A model generated the notes under the pieces. That model saw only the letters and a list, made by a program, of their open reading frames with translations. It ran no database searches and was not told the origin of the DNA. Source: Toxotes chatareus (taxonomy: Eukaryota; Chordata; Actinopteri; Toxotidae). Taken from it: DNA of 64,000 nt. A program made the position numbers and the translations under genes. The stretch spans positions 13,439,170-13,503,169 of the forward strand of contig CM028888.1 in NCBI GenBank assembly GCA_016801885.1, given 5' to 3'. Shown one piece after another: positions 1 through 11,065 of the stretch (positions are counted from its first letter, which is position 1; each line of letters starts with the position of its first letter).

Positions 1-767
1 TGATTTCCATCCCTCCTCCCTCAAACCACAGTCTCTCCCATAGTTCACAGTGAGATCTGATTGAGTTACATATGAGCAGGCGGACACAAGGGCGCTGTAC
101 AGTTCAACATCTTGTGCAAAAATTAATGGCACGTTTTCTGCTACATACATCCAGAGATAGGTGTGGAATGTAAATTTGGTTGTTGCATTTATTTATAGAG
201 CTCCTGCTGTTCTTCTCCTGACGTGAATAAAAGGTAAAGGGCCTGGTTGTTATCAAAGATACTTTCTGGAAAGAAAAGACAGAAAAGATTTGACGGTTCC
301 TACAAAAAGTGGGAGTAACAAAAGTTAAAAGTACTTTAGAAAAGACTGACTAAATTCTGAAAGTCTGTAGGAAAAGCACCCTTAGCAAGGCACTCGCCCA
401 TGTTGTATGTGTGTGACTGTGTTCCCAGAAGACCTTTTATCTTGCTTATCCTTAGTTACCGATGCTGCTGTGTGTTCAGATGTGACCCTGAACCTTTCCT
501 GAGTGCATGTCCAGTTGGCTCAGCACCAAAGAGCCAGGCTTGTTGCTTCGGCTCCCTGTGGAGATGTTTTGTGCTTGAGTGCTGTCAGCCTCCTTGACTC
601 TGTTACTGTTGCTTATGGTGTAGTGAAGCCAAGAGATGACAGAGAGACGAGCCAAGAATTACAGTATAGAAACATGAATAAAAAAGGGTGGTCATGTTGT
701 TACATTGGAAAAAAAAAATTGCCGTCGAAGCCATGATCTGTATCCTTGATTGATTCAGTCAGTTGTT
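1..767 (-). other. 3' untranslated region of the amer2-like gene and downstream sequence
   Basis: This stretch lies downstream of the amer2-like stop codon on the minus strand. An AATAAA hexamer on the minus strand at 188-193 could end a 3' UTR of about 580 bases. Another AATAAA overlaps the stop codon itself near 767-772. I see no coding exon in it; the short open frames here have no recognisable similarity. Confidence 0.4.
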
Positions 768-3700
768 TTATTTTCTTATCTGGGTGCTGCCTCCTGCAAC
801 TGCAGGTTTAGTACCAGCCCTGCGGACAGGAACCTTGGACACAGGTATCTTGGTGCGAGGGGGTTCTTTAGCTTGAGGGATTTGGGAGGCAGTGTGAGAC
901 TGTGTGCCGTGCTTCACAGGGATCTTTGAGTCACGCGGTAAACTGGTGAGGACTTTTGGCTGAAGAGGCTGCTGACTCTCCTCCTGGGTGTGTTTTAAGG
1001 TGGGCACATTAGCCTCAACATCAATGATTTTATCTTTGCTCCCAGTGTCATGTGAGTTGAAATGAGGCCTCTCTTCTTCTAGCACAGGAGTAGGTGGGTC
1101 TCTGCTTGCTTCATCGTCTACATGTTGGCTGTCCCGGACAGGTGGCTTGCCTGCTCTGCCCCCTCCAACTACGGGTATTTTGCTGAGCCCTGATGCCTTT
1201 CCTTGTGGTGTCCTCCTTTCTCTAGAGGGGCCCTGTAGACTTGTTCGTGACTCACCATACAGTTCTTCTGTCTTGGATGTCCCAGTCTCGGCCCCATGGG
1301 CACCTGTGCTACTTAGACCATCTGCTGATGCCTGTCCACTTCCTCTCACCTTAGCAGAGGCTGGGGTTTCACTCGACCAAGGTGCAAGGGCAGAAGGAAG
1401 AGAAGTAACAGGGCAAGGGGCAGGGGTTGGCACAGGAGGGGCTTTAGTTTGAGGAACTGGTATTTGAGCAGGAGCAGGAGGATCTTTAGATACAGAAACT
1501 AGGCTACAGGGAGGCGCAGGAGGGCCTTTAGATACAGAAACTGGGATTTGAGCAGGAGTAGGCGGCCCTTTAGATACAGAAAGAGGGATCTGACCAAGTG
1601 CAGGAGACTCTTTAGATACAGAAACAGGGATCTGATCAAGTGCAGGAGGCTCTTTAGATACAGAAACTGGGATCTGAGCAGGGGGATCTTTAGATGCAGA
1701 AATTGGGATTTGAGCAGGGGCAGGGGGAGCTTTAGCTTGAGAGACTGGGATCTGACCCAGAGCAGGAGGTGTTGAGGATGCTGTAGAAACAACAGCATGA
1801 GTGGTAGGGGCTGGAGTCGGTGTGGGAGCAGGGGGTGTCTTATCTAAAGAAACTGGTGCAGGAGCAGGCTTAGGCATGGGAGGAATCTTATCTAAAGAAG
1901 TTGATGATGGAGTTGGTACAGATGCAGGGCTTGGTTGGGTTTTAATTGTGGCAGTCGGGGTAGAGGAAGGACATATATCTGGAACAGTGACAAGGGAGGG
2001 AGGGGTCTTATTTAAGTCCACTGGACTAGAGGTGAGTGGAGGCTTGGAGAGGGCCGCAGAGGCTGAGCCTGTGGTTGTAGTTGATTTGGGAACTGTTGTC
2101 ATCGTGGAGGGAATAACTGGTGCAGGAGAGGAAGGTTTGGTTGTAACAGTACAGGTTGATGATACTGTCACTGGGACTTTAGATTCTCCTACAGCTGAAC
2201 TTAGAGAAGGTTTGTAGGAAGTGGAAGTTTGCAAATTCAAACTGGTCACTGAATCCAATTTAGCAGGTGGAGGTTGGGTAAAAGCAACAGGGGTGGGAGG
2301 ACTATATGTTACTGGTGGAGGTTTAGCTGATGCAGGAGGTGGAGTAGCTACAGGGGTAGGTTTACTTACTGAATCAATAACTGGAGGAGGTGCTGCAATC
2401 TCTGAAGCCAATTTGCTAGCCGTTGAGGTAAGAGTTGGGCTAACTGAGGGAGCCTTGACTATGGTGGCTGGGGTGTTCGGAGGAGCTGTGGTAGTAGCAG
2501 AGGTGGAGCTCAGTGCAGATTTAGTTGTTATCAAAGAGGAAGACATAATCGGAGCCGAAAGACTTGTTAACGTTACAGGGGTAGTTGAAAGTTTCGTTGC
2601 AGTGGGCGTGGGAGTTGAATTAATTTTTATGCTTGCAGAGGTTTCAGTAGAGTCCAAGCTCAGTTTGACTGAGGGAGTTGTCAAAGTGGAAGATTTGGTC
2701 AATGTTGTAATGATGGTGCTCGGCTTGGCAATGGGAGAGGAGGTTGAAGTTGTCTTTGTCAGAGGGGTATATGATTGCGTCGAGGCTGTTGTGGGGACAG
2801 TTACAGAGGAGGGTTTTACTGTAGCAGCAGTGCTGACAGAGGTAGAGGTCAGTGGAGAGGAGATGGTGGGTTTGGAGAAGAAAGATGTGGATGATGGCGT
2901 GACTTCACTCACCACAGCACTGATGGCACTGCTGGCTTTTCCCCACTCAGCCTCCACATCAGCCATGATGTCTCCACCCCCTGTTATTGAGTCAAAGGTC
3001 AGGAGCGAGGAGATATCCGCCAGCAAGGAGCTCAGGCTGTTATCACCGGGTACCAAGGGTGGTTCAGAGGCAGACTCATTAGCTCTACTCACAAAGCCTG
3101 TTGTCACCTGGGGAGTTATGGTCTCTGATGGGGACGTGGCTGCACTGTCCTGTGTTGTTAAGCTCTTGAGGGGCTCACAACTCTCAGTCTCGGGGCTGTC
3201 CAGAGATCGAGGCTGGGATTTGGGTGTGAGGGTGAGGTCCTCTTTGATGATTTCCACACTGTTGGCGCGGGACGACATAAGAAGTGGGCTCGGAGGGGCT
3301 TCCTCCTTGTCCTCTTTATCCTTTGAGCGGAACTTGACATTGCCGAAGAGACCCTTCAGCCCACGACGCTGCCGACCCACTGGCTGGGACACGGTGTGGA
3401 CTCTGCGGTCCCCCACTCCTCTTCGGCCGCCCCTCAGTAATGACAGGAAGCTGAGGGACTTGGCTGAGCTAGCTGAAGAAATGGAGTTGCGAGCAGGGGC
3501 AGCAGCCAGAACGCCATCTTCACCAAGCGGCTCCTCCTCTGCCTGCTCCCTCTCTCCTTGACTCACCTCCTGTCCCTTTTCCTTGTCTGGGTCCTGCTCC
3601 AAATCGGGTGTAGCATTCTCTGATAATCCATCTATGGTTTTGCTCCTGATAACAGGTGACTTGTTGTTTCCGTCCCCTTTGCTTCGAATAGAAAAGATGT

Positions 3701-3803
3701 TACCTGGCTTGCGTTTGCTGAACAGCTTGAATCCTTTTCTGATTTTTCCACTCGGCTGGGATTCACAAGGCGGGGGGTCCGTGCTCTCCGTTTGTACATC
3801 CAT
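768..3803 (-). CDS. amer2: AMER family protein, closest to AMER2 (APC membrane recruitment protein)
   Basis: One uninterrupted coding exon of 1011 residues, as expected for AMER genes. AMER proteins bind PI(4,5)P2 at the plasma membrane and recruit APC, modulating Wnt/beta-catenin signalling. AMER hallmarks are visible in order: a basic N-terminal patch (GKIRKGFKLFSKRKPG, residues 19-34), the SKTIDGLSE block (54-62), a second basic patch (RRGLKGLFGNVKFRSKDK, 146-163) and the FDSITGGGDIMAD block (270-282), equivalent to the FDSLTGCGDII motif of AMER1/2. The C-terminus TKIPVSKVPVRRAG resembles the AMER2 end, which favours AMER2 over AMER1 or AMER3. Residues about 290-900 are Ser/Thr/Pro/Ala-rich low complexity, with tandem IPVSVSK-type repeats encoded around 1440-1790. 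The central EGYWDSTTPG and SGDALYDLY blocks of human AMER2 are missing. The start is the first Met of the frame, just before the family N-terminus. Family membership is secure; the subfamily is likely but less certain. Confidence 0.8.
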   Translation of the reverse strand: MDVQTESTDPPPCESQPSGKIRKGFKLFSKRKPGNIFSIRSKGDGNNKSPVIRSKTIDGLSENATPDLEQDPDKEKGQEVSQGEREQAEEEPLGEDGVLAAAPARNSISSASSAKSLSFLSLLRGGRRGVGDRRVHTVSQPVGRQRRGLKGLFGNVKFRSKDKEDKEEAPPSPLLMSSRANSVEIIKEDLTLTPKSQPRSLDSPETESCEPLKSLTTQDSAATSPSETITPQVTTGFVSRANESASEPPLVPGDNSLSSLLADISSLLTFDSITGGGDIMADVEAEWGKASSAISAVVSEVTPSSTSFFSKPTISSPLTSTSVSTAATVKPSSVTVPTTASTQSYTPLTKTTSTSSPIAKPSTIITTLTKSSTLTTPSVKLSLDSTETSASIKINSTPTPTATKLSTTPVTLTSLSAPIMSSSLITTKSALSSTSATTTAPPNTPATIVKAPSVSPTLTSTASKLASEIAAPPPVIDSVSKPTPVATPPPASAKPPPVTYSPPTPVAFTQPPPAKLDSVTSLNLQTSTSYKPSLSSAVGESKVPVTVSSTCTVTTKPSSPAPVIPSTMTTVPKSTTTTGSASAALSKPPLTSSPVDLNKTPPSLVTVPDICPSSTPTATIKTQPSPASVPTPSSTSLDKIPPMPKPAPAPVSLDKTPPAPTPTPAPTTHAVVSTASSTPPALGQIPVSQAKAPPAPAQIPISASKDPPAQIPVSVSKEPPALDQIPVSVSKESPALGQIPLSVSKGPPTPAQIPVSVSKGPPAPPCSLVSVSKDPPAPAQIPVPQTKAPPVPTPAPCPVTSLPSALAPWSSETPASAKVRGSGQASADGLSSTGAHGAETGTSKTEELYGESRTSLQGPSRERRTPQGKASGLSKIPVVGGGRAGKPPVRDSQHVDDEASRDPPTPVLEEERPHFNSHDTGSKDKIIDVEANVPTLKHTQEESQQPLQPKVLTSLPRDSKIPVKHGTQSHTASQIPQAKEPPRTKIPVSKVPVRRAGTKPAVAGGSTQIRK
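1440..1790 (-). repeat. Intragenic tandem repeat encoding IPVSVSK-xPPA units
   Basis: Within the amer2-like frame about seven imperfect units of roughly 36-54 bases repeat. Each encodes a peptide of the form QIPVSVSK followed by (D/E/G)PP and an Ala/Pro spacer. The units are Pro/Ser/Lys-rich and probably disordered. Repeat number may vary between individuals and is easily mis-assembled. Confidence 0.75.
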
Positions 3804-4071
3804 CTTCTCTCTGTTTTCCCCTTCCTCTGTATCCTCCAGTCAGTCAACTGCTGTTTTTATTCCCCAGCCAGTGGAGTGAGCATTTATATCCAGACCTTCG
3901 CTTTATCTGCAGCGTGGCTTTACCTCTGTTGCTCTCAGTGCGTTTCTTTATCGGTTGTCTGTATCCCTCCCTCAGTCTATCTTTCCCATCCAGCCTTTTC
4001 TCCTCTATTTCTCCCTTGAAAGCCCCTCCCCTTTGCCTCGTTTTTTTTTTTTTGTCTGGCTGCTCTCCCTG

Positions 4072-4085
4072 GTTGCCATAGCAAC
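4072..4085. promoter_or_regulatory. Palindromic X-box (RFX factor binding site)
   Basis: The sequence GTTGCCATAGCAAC is a perfect inverted repeat (GTTGCC, two-base spacer, AGCAAC differing only at the inner position allowed by the consensus). It matches the RFX X-box form GTNRCC-N(0-3)-RGYAAC. It lies about 270 bases upstream of the amer2-like start codon, in its promoter or 5' UTR. RFX factors drive ciliary and neural genes. Function is inferred from the motif and its position only. Confidence 0.55.
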
Positions 4086-4973
4086 TGAGGAGCTAAGCAG
4101 CTTTCGTCAGCAATGCAGAGCCAGGGGCTGTCATCAAACCACCCTGAACGCAGCTTTCTCTTCCTCGCTCTCTTCCTCTCTATCTGATGACTCTGTTTAC
4201 ATAAACAACAAAGACAAATACTCCATTAATAGGGACCAGATTTTGAATTCCGATTGATCTGGCTTTATATAAACATCTCATCCAGATTAATGTAGTGTAC
4301 CTCTATATGCAACATAATCATAATCTGTCAGTGGAACAGATTTGCTTTCATTCTAAATAAATTAATCTCATTCACATCTATGTTGCAGCAACATACAGTA
4401 ACTTACCCCAAACAACAATTTTGTTAATAGTTATTGCTGCAAAGTGTCACAATTTATTACTTTCAAGTTTGGGAAATGATTAGCATATTGACCTACATCC
4501 CAATATGTACAGAATTTTCCTCTTTCAAGCGATGAACAAGGCTGCATATTACTTCAAACATCATCATTTTAACACCTAGTAAAGAACATATAAAAAACAA
4601 ATAAAATAAAAACAAAATTAAATGTAATGCTTCCTCTGAAGTGTACATGTTGGTGTATCTGTCATAATAACAAATCAAAGTCTTGTGTGAGGGCATGACC
4701 TTTTGAACATCCTAACAGAGTCAACAGTCCTGAAGACAATCAAGCCATTGAGAAGGATTGCATACTTGGAAGTTAATGAATAGATTTCATTTTAAAGAGA
4801 GGAAGTGAAAACGAGTATGGTAATGTTAATGTGATTCCTCTTACTCTCTGGTAAGGATAAGTTAACTTAGTCTTTTTTTAATCATATATTTTATAATTGT
4901 GAAATGCGATTTTTTTTCCACTTTTTCACAAGCTTCATGTGACAAAAGGTTATTTGCCAGTTTGTAGTAGTAA

Positions 4974-4977
<4 letters not shown>

Positions 4978-5029
<52 letters not shown>
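4978..5029. repeat. (AT)n microsatellite
   Basis: An uninterrupted run of 26 AT dinucleotides lies between the amer2-like and slc51a-like genes. Confidence 0.97.
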
Positions 5030-5031
<2 letters not shown>

Positions 5032-6264
5032 CTTGAGAAGTTAGTCTGACTTAAGTAAATCTTAAGAAGTAATGTAGATGCTCATAATCATCAAGTGCTG
5101 TCAGTTTAATGAATGTTCTGCTTGTTTTGCAGAGGTACTAATAAAGGACTATAATAACTCCCCCAGCATTAAATGCCAATTTATGCTTTTTATAGATTAG
5201 CCTTGTGAGTCACGGGAAGGTTATGGGGTTGTTCTTTATTACCACGTTAATCAATGAGGCTTTGAGGTAGAACAAGCGCGACCTCTTGTGGTTTCTTGAG
5301 GAACAACACATGGCACACTGGCTGCAGACGGCTGTAAAATGTACCGAGTCTGAAAATAAAGCTGCTGTCTCATTCACATGCATTCCCTGGCCCAAATAAG
5401 TCTAAGTAAGTGGGTCAGCAATCTTTCAACAAATCTGGCTGTTTTCCAGGCTGTGTTAACACACAGCAGGAGGTTTAAGGATAGAGTCGCACTGGTACGC
5501 AGTTGGTGAGGACAAAGAAATATAACATACGGATTAAGTTGCCTTCTAAAATCTTTGGTATATTTTTGGATCACCAGGGTGCAAAAATGTTTGCAGCAGA
5601 GATGGATGAGATTGACTCCGATACTCTCTCTCTCTCTTATACACACAAACACACACACATAACACAAATAAATAGGTGCCTTTAATAACTGTTTTCAAGG
5701 CAAATGTAAAAATGTTGTTCTATGATAAACACATATATTCATAAACCTGCACAATCCCAGTCCAAAGAAACGCTTTGCCAATTTTCTCTTTCATCTGCTC
5801 TATATTTGTACCAGTATGACATTCATAAATACAGCATGCTGTCATGCTTCACTCTACATTCTGTATTTTTTGTCCTCTCTTTCTAGAATCAGTGTCTTAT
5901 TTGCTCTTGATAACCCACAAACCTCACTGTGTACAACCTTCAGAGGTGGATTTTTTGGGCAGGACATAGTAATTTGTTACCTACAGACAAATGTCAGTGA
6001 CTGTTGTGTGAAGAGTGCAAAGAAACAGGGTTGAAAGGCACCCAAGAAGTCTTTTGATTTAAAAACACAACAACAAAAAGATGTTCTTTCCTCTTAGACT
6101 TGAGTGACAGACTGAGGTAAAATGTTATATCAAATGAGATTGAAAATGGTTTATCAGGCTCCTGTTTGACCATCTGATGGTCTCCTAACTTAAATCATCT
6201 GATGTGTCATTTAAAGAGCAGTGCTGACTTCCACTCTTTCACTGTCTCTTCTTTTTCTTTCTTT

Positions 6265-9200
6265 TTAGACATCATGCTCCACGAGAGCTTTGGCATTGTG
6301 GTCGTTGTCATGTGCCTCAGAATGAAGTGTGTCATATGTGCGACGATACAAAAACCGAGTGACCAGAGTGATGATGAACATCTCCATGATCATCATCTGC
6401 TGACTTAGCACTGCAGGGCACAGAGAGAGAGAGAGAGACAAATCAGTTGTCTTTTTGTTCATTTCACTTGTCAGCAGTGGAGGTAGAAAGATATATTCTG
6501 GGATTTTTTTTCTTACTGGATCCACGAGCTTGAGAAGAGAAGGGAGGAGAACAGGCGATGGTTCCATCTAAGGCCAGGATGTTAATGATTGATGTCTGCA
6601 GCTGACTCAACACAAGTATTAGCTAAGGGGAAAAAATAACAGTTCTTGATCAGTTACAGAGAGTATACGTGCGGTTAAATGTTCACTGTGTAGCATTTTT
6701 CAGTTGGAGTCTGGTGTAATGAGACCAACCAGCCAAGTGGATTGGTTAAAACTCTGTGTCACACCAGTGGGTATTTGCAGTGCTTATGTTTCTCCAAATT
6801 TCCCATAAACCCTGCCACTTGTAACATTTTCTCTTTTGCTTTGCTGAACACGATGAACATGCTGGAAAGTGTTTCTCCATCAGGCTGTTACCCACTCCAT
6901 TATTTTCCCTTGTAAGAAACTTAGTGTATATTGTACAAAAAGTAAAAAAGAAAGTAAGCCAATCTTAATTGTGCAGTAAAAACAGAAGCGCTCTTTATCA
7001 TTTTGAGCCATAAAGTAATCAATTTGACGTGCGAGAGTGGGAGAGGTTGGTAATCCTCTTAGTTTAAGTTTCATTTGTTTTCACCTGTGTAACTACATTT
7101 GTGTTCAAGCAACACAAAGCAGTTCATGTATCCACTTAGAATGTTTTTTTTTGATCTGTAGTACATGTATGCAGAGAGGTTTTCCCCATGCTGGGTGAAG
7201 AAATGCTGGATAAATGCAAAATATCCAGAGATTGCGACTGACTGAGCACTGTAGCATACAATGTGGTATTGACTCACCTGGTACATAGCATACTTGGGTA
7301 TGATATTGAGGTTGCGCATATGTCTGTTAGTGTTCATGAAGATGATTGCGACAGGCCAAAGGGAGATGATTGTGAGAACGCCAATGAATGGGTTGATCCA
7401 AATAGCTGTGCCAGTGATCTCTAGCTGGAAAAAAAAAAGCAAAGAAATATTTAAATTTTATGCCATTTTTTTTTTTTAGTATGATCAGATATGTAGCAAA
7501 ATGCTTCAGATACTTACATCAGCGAGATCAAAGTTGCCATTTGTCCACAATATTATGGCGAGGACAGAGAGCACCGTCTTTAGGACTGCATACTGAAGAG
7601 CGCCCAGCTTCAGCAAGAATAACATTCGCCTGAATGATAAAGGATATAAATAAGGGTGAGATTGAATTCCCTTAAAAGACTCAATTTATGAGGCGCAAAG
7701 AACAAAGGCTTGAGTTATTATAGCCATAACAGTGATACCCAGACCGTAAAGAGGTATAAATACCATGACATGGGTACACGGGGTAAACAGGGGCAGCAGC
7801 AGCAGCAGGGCCCTGTGCTGATCCTAAAGGTTTCTCCAGAAAACCTCTTCAGGAAAACATTGGTGCCCCCCAATTCTTCAATCATCAGAACCAGGACTTT
7901 ATACACCACCACTGCAAAATAACTGCAGAGACAAAAAAAAAAAAAATATATATATATAAGGCCTGAAACCAAATGTCAAATTTCCTATTTCATGTATACA
8001 TTACATAAAATCACACCTACTCCTGAAAAATGAGGACAAACTACAAAGACAGCTTTATGTTAATGGACTTTTAACCCAGCTGCTGAACATTCTGCACTAT
8101 GTACTGTACATAAATCACATAAATTAGACAGCACATAAAATTTACCACTGTATATAGATTGTCTATTTTATTAAAGTTGAGCACGTGGTGGCTGGAGATG
8201 TAGTGTGATCTTTGATCTTTGTGTGTATAATGATTCGTCGAGTGGTTAAACTGTGCTGTGAAATGGTAGTGAGCATACTGTGTAATGAGGGTCGGTGGGG
8301 GATGAGGGATTATATACATTTGTAAATACAAGTTATTTTGTTTGCATTTACTGCTTTCACCAAAATTTATATTAATAGTTAAAATAATCTGTTTTATCTT
8401 CACTTAAATGATGAGGTGATACTCTTCATCTCATTTTCTTTTATCCTAAAATATGGGCAGAAACCCCAATATCATGTTTCAGCTAAAGAGACCCTCTACT
8501 ATATTAGGCAATACTTTGTTCTGTGTACTGGTTTAGGTGTAGTTGAGAGAAAACGTACCAGTTAGATGTCATGTCTGTGAACATGACTGCCTTTGGGATC
8601 CACATCCCAAAACAAGCCATGGTGGCAATGACCTGACATGGAGAAATAAAAAAGAAGTGCATTTAAAAAACATTGCTCAAATTCAGTGTTAATGCTTTGT
8701 TAACACTGCATGCTTTGTTTTATGTTCCATTTTCCACAAATATAGTGGATGATGATAATTATATTTCTGTTTTAGAATTAGCATCATGTTACAACATCAA
8801 AGTAGGCCTGAGTGCTTACTGGTGCTGCACCGTTTATCCAGATGATGGTCGTCTTCTTAGGGTAGGGCAGTTTTTTATAAATATAGACGCACTGCTCCAG
8901 GTAGAGCAGCAGAGAGACGCAGGACATGAAGGTGAGCATGGAGTACAGGCAGATACCAAACACATCGAGCTCTGATTTAAAACAAAAAGAAATCAGGTTT
9001 TTCTCAAGTTAAAAAAAATGTACATTTCAGGACGTTGTGATTAAAGTCTCTTGTTACTCGAAGACAGATATACTCCAGCAGACATTTATTTTCTGCATAT
9101 CCATGATTTTGTCTTGTTAGGCACTATCAGATTATTTATTTTCATTTTGTGGAACATTGTTGTATTTTGGAACAATTAAATGATCAAAGAAGAAACCAGT

Positions 9201-9411
9201 ATCATATGGTTCCAGACTGTCAGACATAGAGATGCACACAGGACGCTGCTAAGTGAACTGTTCATGTCATTAGCATAGGCTGGCTGATAAGGAAACATTA
9301 TCAGTAATTAGGATGTAGCTATGTGGGTCACTTACGCTTTATCACGTCGATAGCCAGCGGGGGATCTTGTAAACAAGCTGGATCTATGGTGGTGTTGAGA
9401 GCTTCCTCCAT
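6265..9411 (-). CDS. slc51a: Organic solute transporter subunit alpha-like (SLC51A)
   Basis: Eight minus-strand exons: 9336-9411, 8820-8971, 8559-8632, 7764-7922, 7518-7629, 7278-7424, 6517-6622 and 6265-6410. All junctions fit in phase and give 323 residues (human SLC51A has 340). OST-alpha is a multi-pass basolateral membrane protein that, paired with OST-beta (SLC51B), exports bile acids and steroid conjugates. Diagnostic blocks are the poly-cysteine motif GPCCCCCPC (about residues 138-146), FGMWIPKAV in exon 3, WINPFIGVLTI in exon 6, IACSPPFSS in exon 7 and TRFLYRR in exon 8. Several hydrophobic segments fit the seven-helix topology. The start is the first ATG of exon 1 (MEEALNTT), which is acidic and N-glycosylation-like (NTT). 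The partner slc51b is not in this window. Teleosts may carry more than one alpha paralogue, so the symbol denotes the family. Confidence 0.88.
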
Positions 9412-10587
9412 GGTGTGCAGATTTCCCTCTTGAGAAATTCACTAACAGACTAAAGTTTAAAAAGAAGCGGTCTAGAAAATTCAAATTGAACTCAGCTGTT
9501 TCTCCTTAAGTATAATTTGTAGTAGTAAAACAGCAAGTTCTACCTAAATGATCCCTTCACATGTCAGTGTCCGGCACTGGATTCTTGTAGCAGATTTGAC
9601 AGCGAGTGTAGTTTTCCCTTTAGGGGACTTTTAACAAGTCAAGGTAAGATGACAGGTTCAGAGCTTAAAAGTTTATGGGAACTCCTCCATGCAAGTAAGT
9701 GTCACTCATTCATTCACAGACTGAAGTCACAGCAATTAAAATAACACCAAGGTCAGGGTTTTAGTAAAAAAGGGTGAGACCCACTGAGTGTGTCAAGAAA
9801 GTTGAACTTTGACAGGGTGTGTTGTTTCCTTCCCAGTAAATATAAAAAGATAAAGATAAAAGTTTCAGTGCGTTGAGAGCACACACAGTAATTCTCAGTT
9901 AATTTACATGACATGCTAGTAATGATTTTGGTGTATTGTGTCCCCCAGTTCTCTTCAGGATATTACTACTGAATTATGTAGAATTTTTTTTTTTAACTCT
10001 AAAAAGTGTGTTGTCAGCATCACTCTTATGCTAATGTTGAGTGGGTGGTTGAAAGAAAGATTAATGTTTTACCTTTTCAGCTAATTTCACCTTTTGCCAG
10101 TATTACATCGTAAGTGAAGTAGCAATGAAAATAATAATAATTATAAATAAAAATAATTTTAAAATGTTGGATAACATAAAATAATTATAAGGAAGCTATA
10201 GGCTATAAAGGGTCAAATGCTTAACTTTACTACTCTCCCATGCAAAGCTGAGTGTGGAGACTCTTACAGCTTTATCTGTAGCAGGGTTATAGAGAGCTCA
10301 TTGGCACTGAGGTCATTCACCTCTACCCAGCTGGATGAGTCATTGTTCCCCGCTCGTCATGTTTCTGTTCTCAGTAAGAGCCAAAGACTTGAGTGGAGGA
10401 CTTGATACATGCGCCGTTCATGATTGATAAAGAATTCGTAAATTTTACTCAATAACTTTAATGAAGCCAAGGTGTCACAATCTCTATACTTTGCTGAGAA
10501 CTGAGAGTTTTGTTTAGTTTCTCTACAATTCTTTGCAGTAGAAACATCCACCACTGAATTTTATTTAGCATTTCAGAAAATATTACA

Positions 10588-10590
<3 letters not shown>

Positions 10591-10624
<34 letters not shown>

Positions 10625-10679
10625 TTTTTTTGTTTGTTTGTTTGTTTTTTTGTTTTTGTTTTTTGTTTTGTTTTTGTTG
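10591..10679. repeat. (AT)n run followed by T-rich (TTTG)n tract
   Basis: About 15 AT dinucleotides at 10591-10621 run directly into a poly-T tract punctuated by G, including TTTG repeats. Confidence 0.95.
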
Positions 10680-10724
10680 CTACACAGTATGGAGCTTCAG
10701 TCACCACCTTAGATTTAACAGGAC

Positions 10725-11065
10725 CAAGAGTCTACAGCCAAGCTTGTAGCTCTGTGAGACTGTACTGAAGCTGAACAGTGCTTTGTGCTAAATGCTAATG
10801 TCAGCATGCTTTTGATAATTAACTCTAAAGTACAGCTGAGGCTTGTGGCAATGTTGTGAGCTTTTCCAGGTTTTTAGCTAGTCATAAACCCAAGCACTGG
10901 ACAAATTAAAAAACTGACCTGATGATGGCACTAGATGACAAGTTAAGAGGTCAGCAAAAATAGAAATTATATTTCTATTATATTTATATATTTCTATTTA
11001 TAGAAATCCCTCCGATAGTTACTCAGAAATTTCACCGGAAGCCAAAAATATCAACCTACAGTTGT
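10725..11065 (+). repeat. Degenerate interspersed repeat of a family common in percomorph fishes
   Basis: The stretch contains phrases typical of a dispersed repeat I recognise from many spiny-rayed fish genomes: a CTACAGCC...GTAGCTCTGTGAG start, GTGCTAAATGCTAATGTCAGCATGC, AGTACAGCTGAGG, GTCATAAACC, GGACAAATTAAAA, GACCTGATGATGGCACTAGATGA and a late segment ending in ATCAACCT. The copy is diverged and internally rearranged near 10960-11010. I cannot assign its transposon class from sequence alone. Confidence 0.55.

Larger units (their letters stand above)
3804..6264. other. Intergenic region: amer2-like promoter and slc51a 3' flank
   Basis: It contains the 5' flank of the amer2-like gene (about 3804-4250, with the X-box), a long AT microsatellite, and the probable 3' UTR of slc51a in its right part. 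No open frame here resembles a known protein and I found no further exon. Confidence 0.4.

Noticed and set aside
1801..2217. 138-residue Gly/Val-rich open frame on the plus strand
   Set aside because: Antisense shadow of the same low-complexity amer2-like region.
2221..3561. 446-residue open frame on the plus strand
   Set aside because: It is the exact antisense of the amer2-like coding exon, rich in Val/Gly/Glu as expected from reversed Ser/Thr/Pro codons, and resembles no family.
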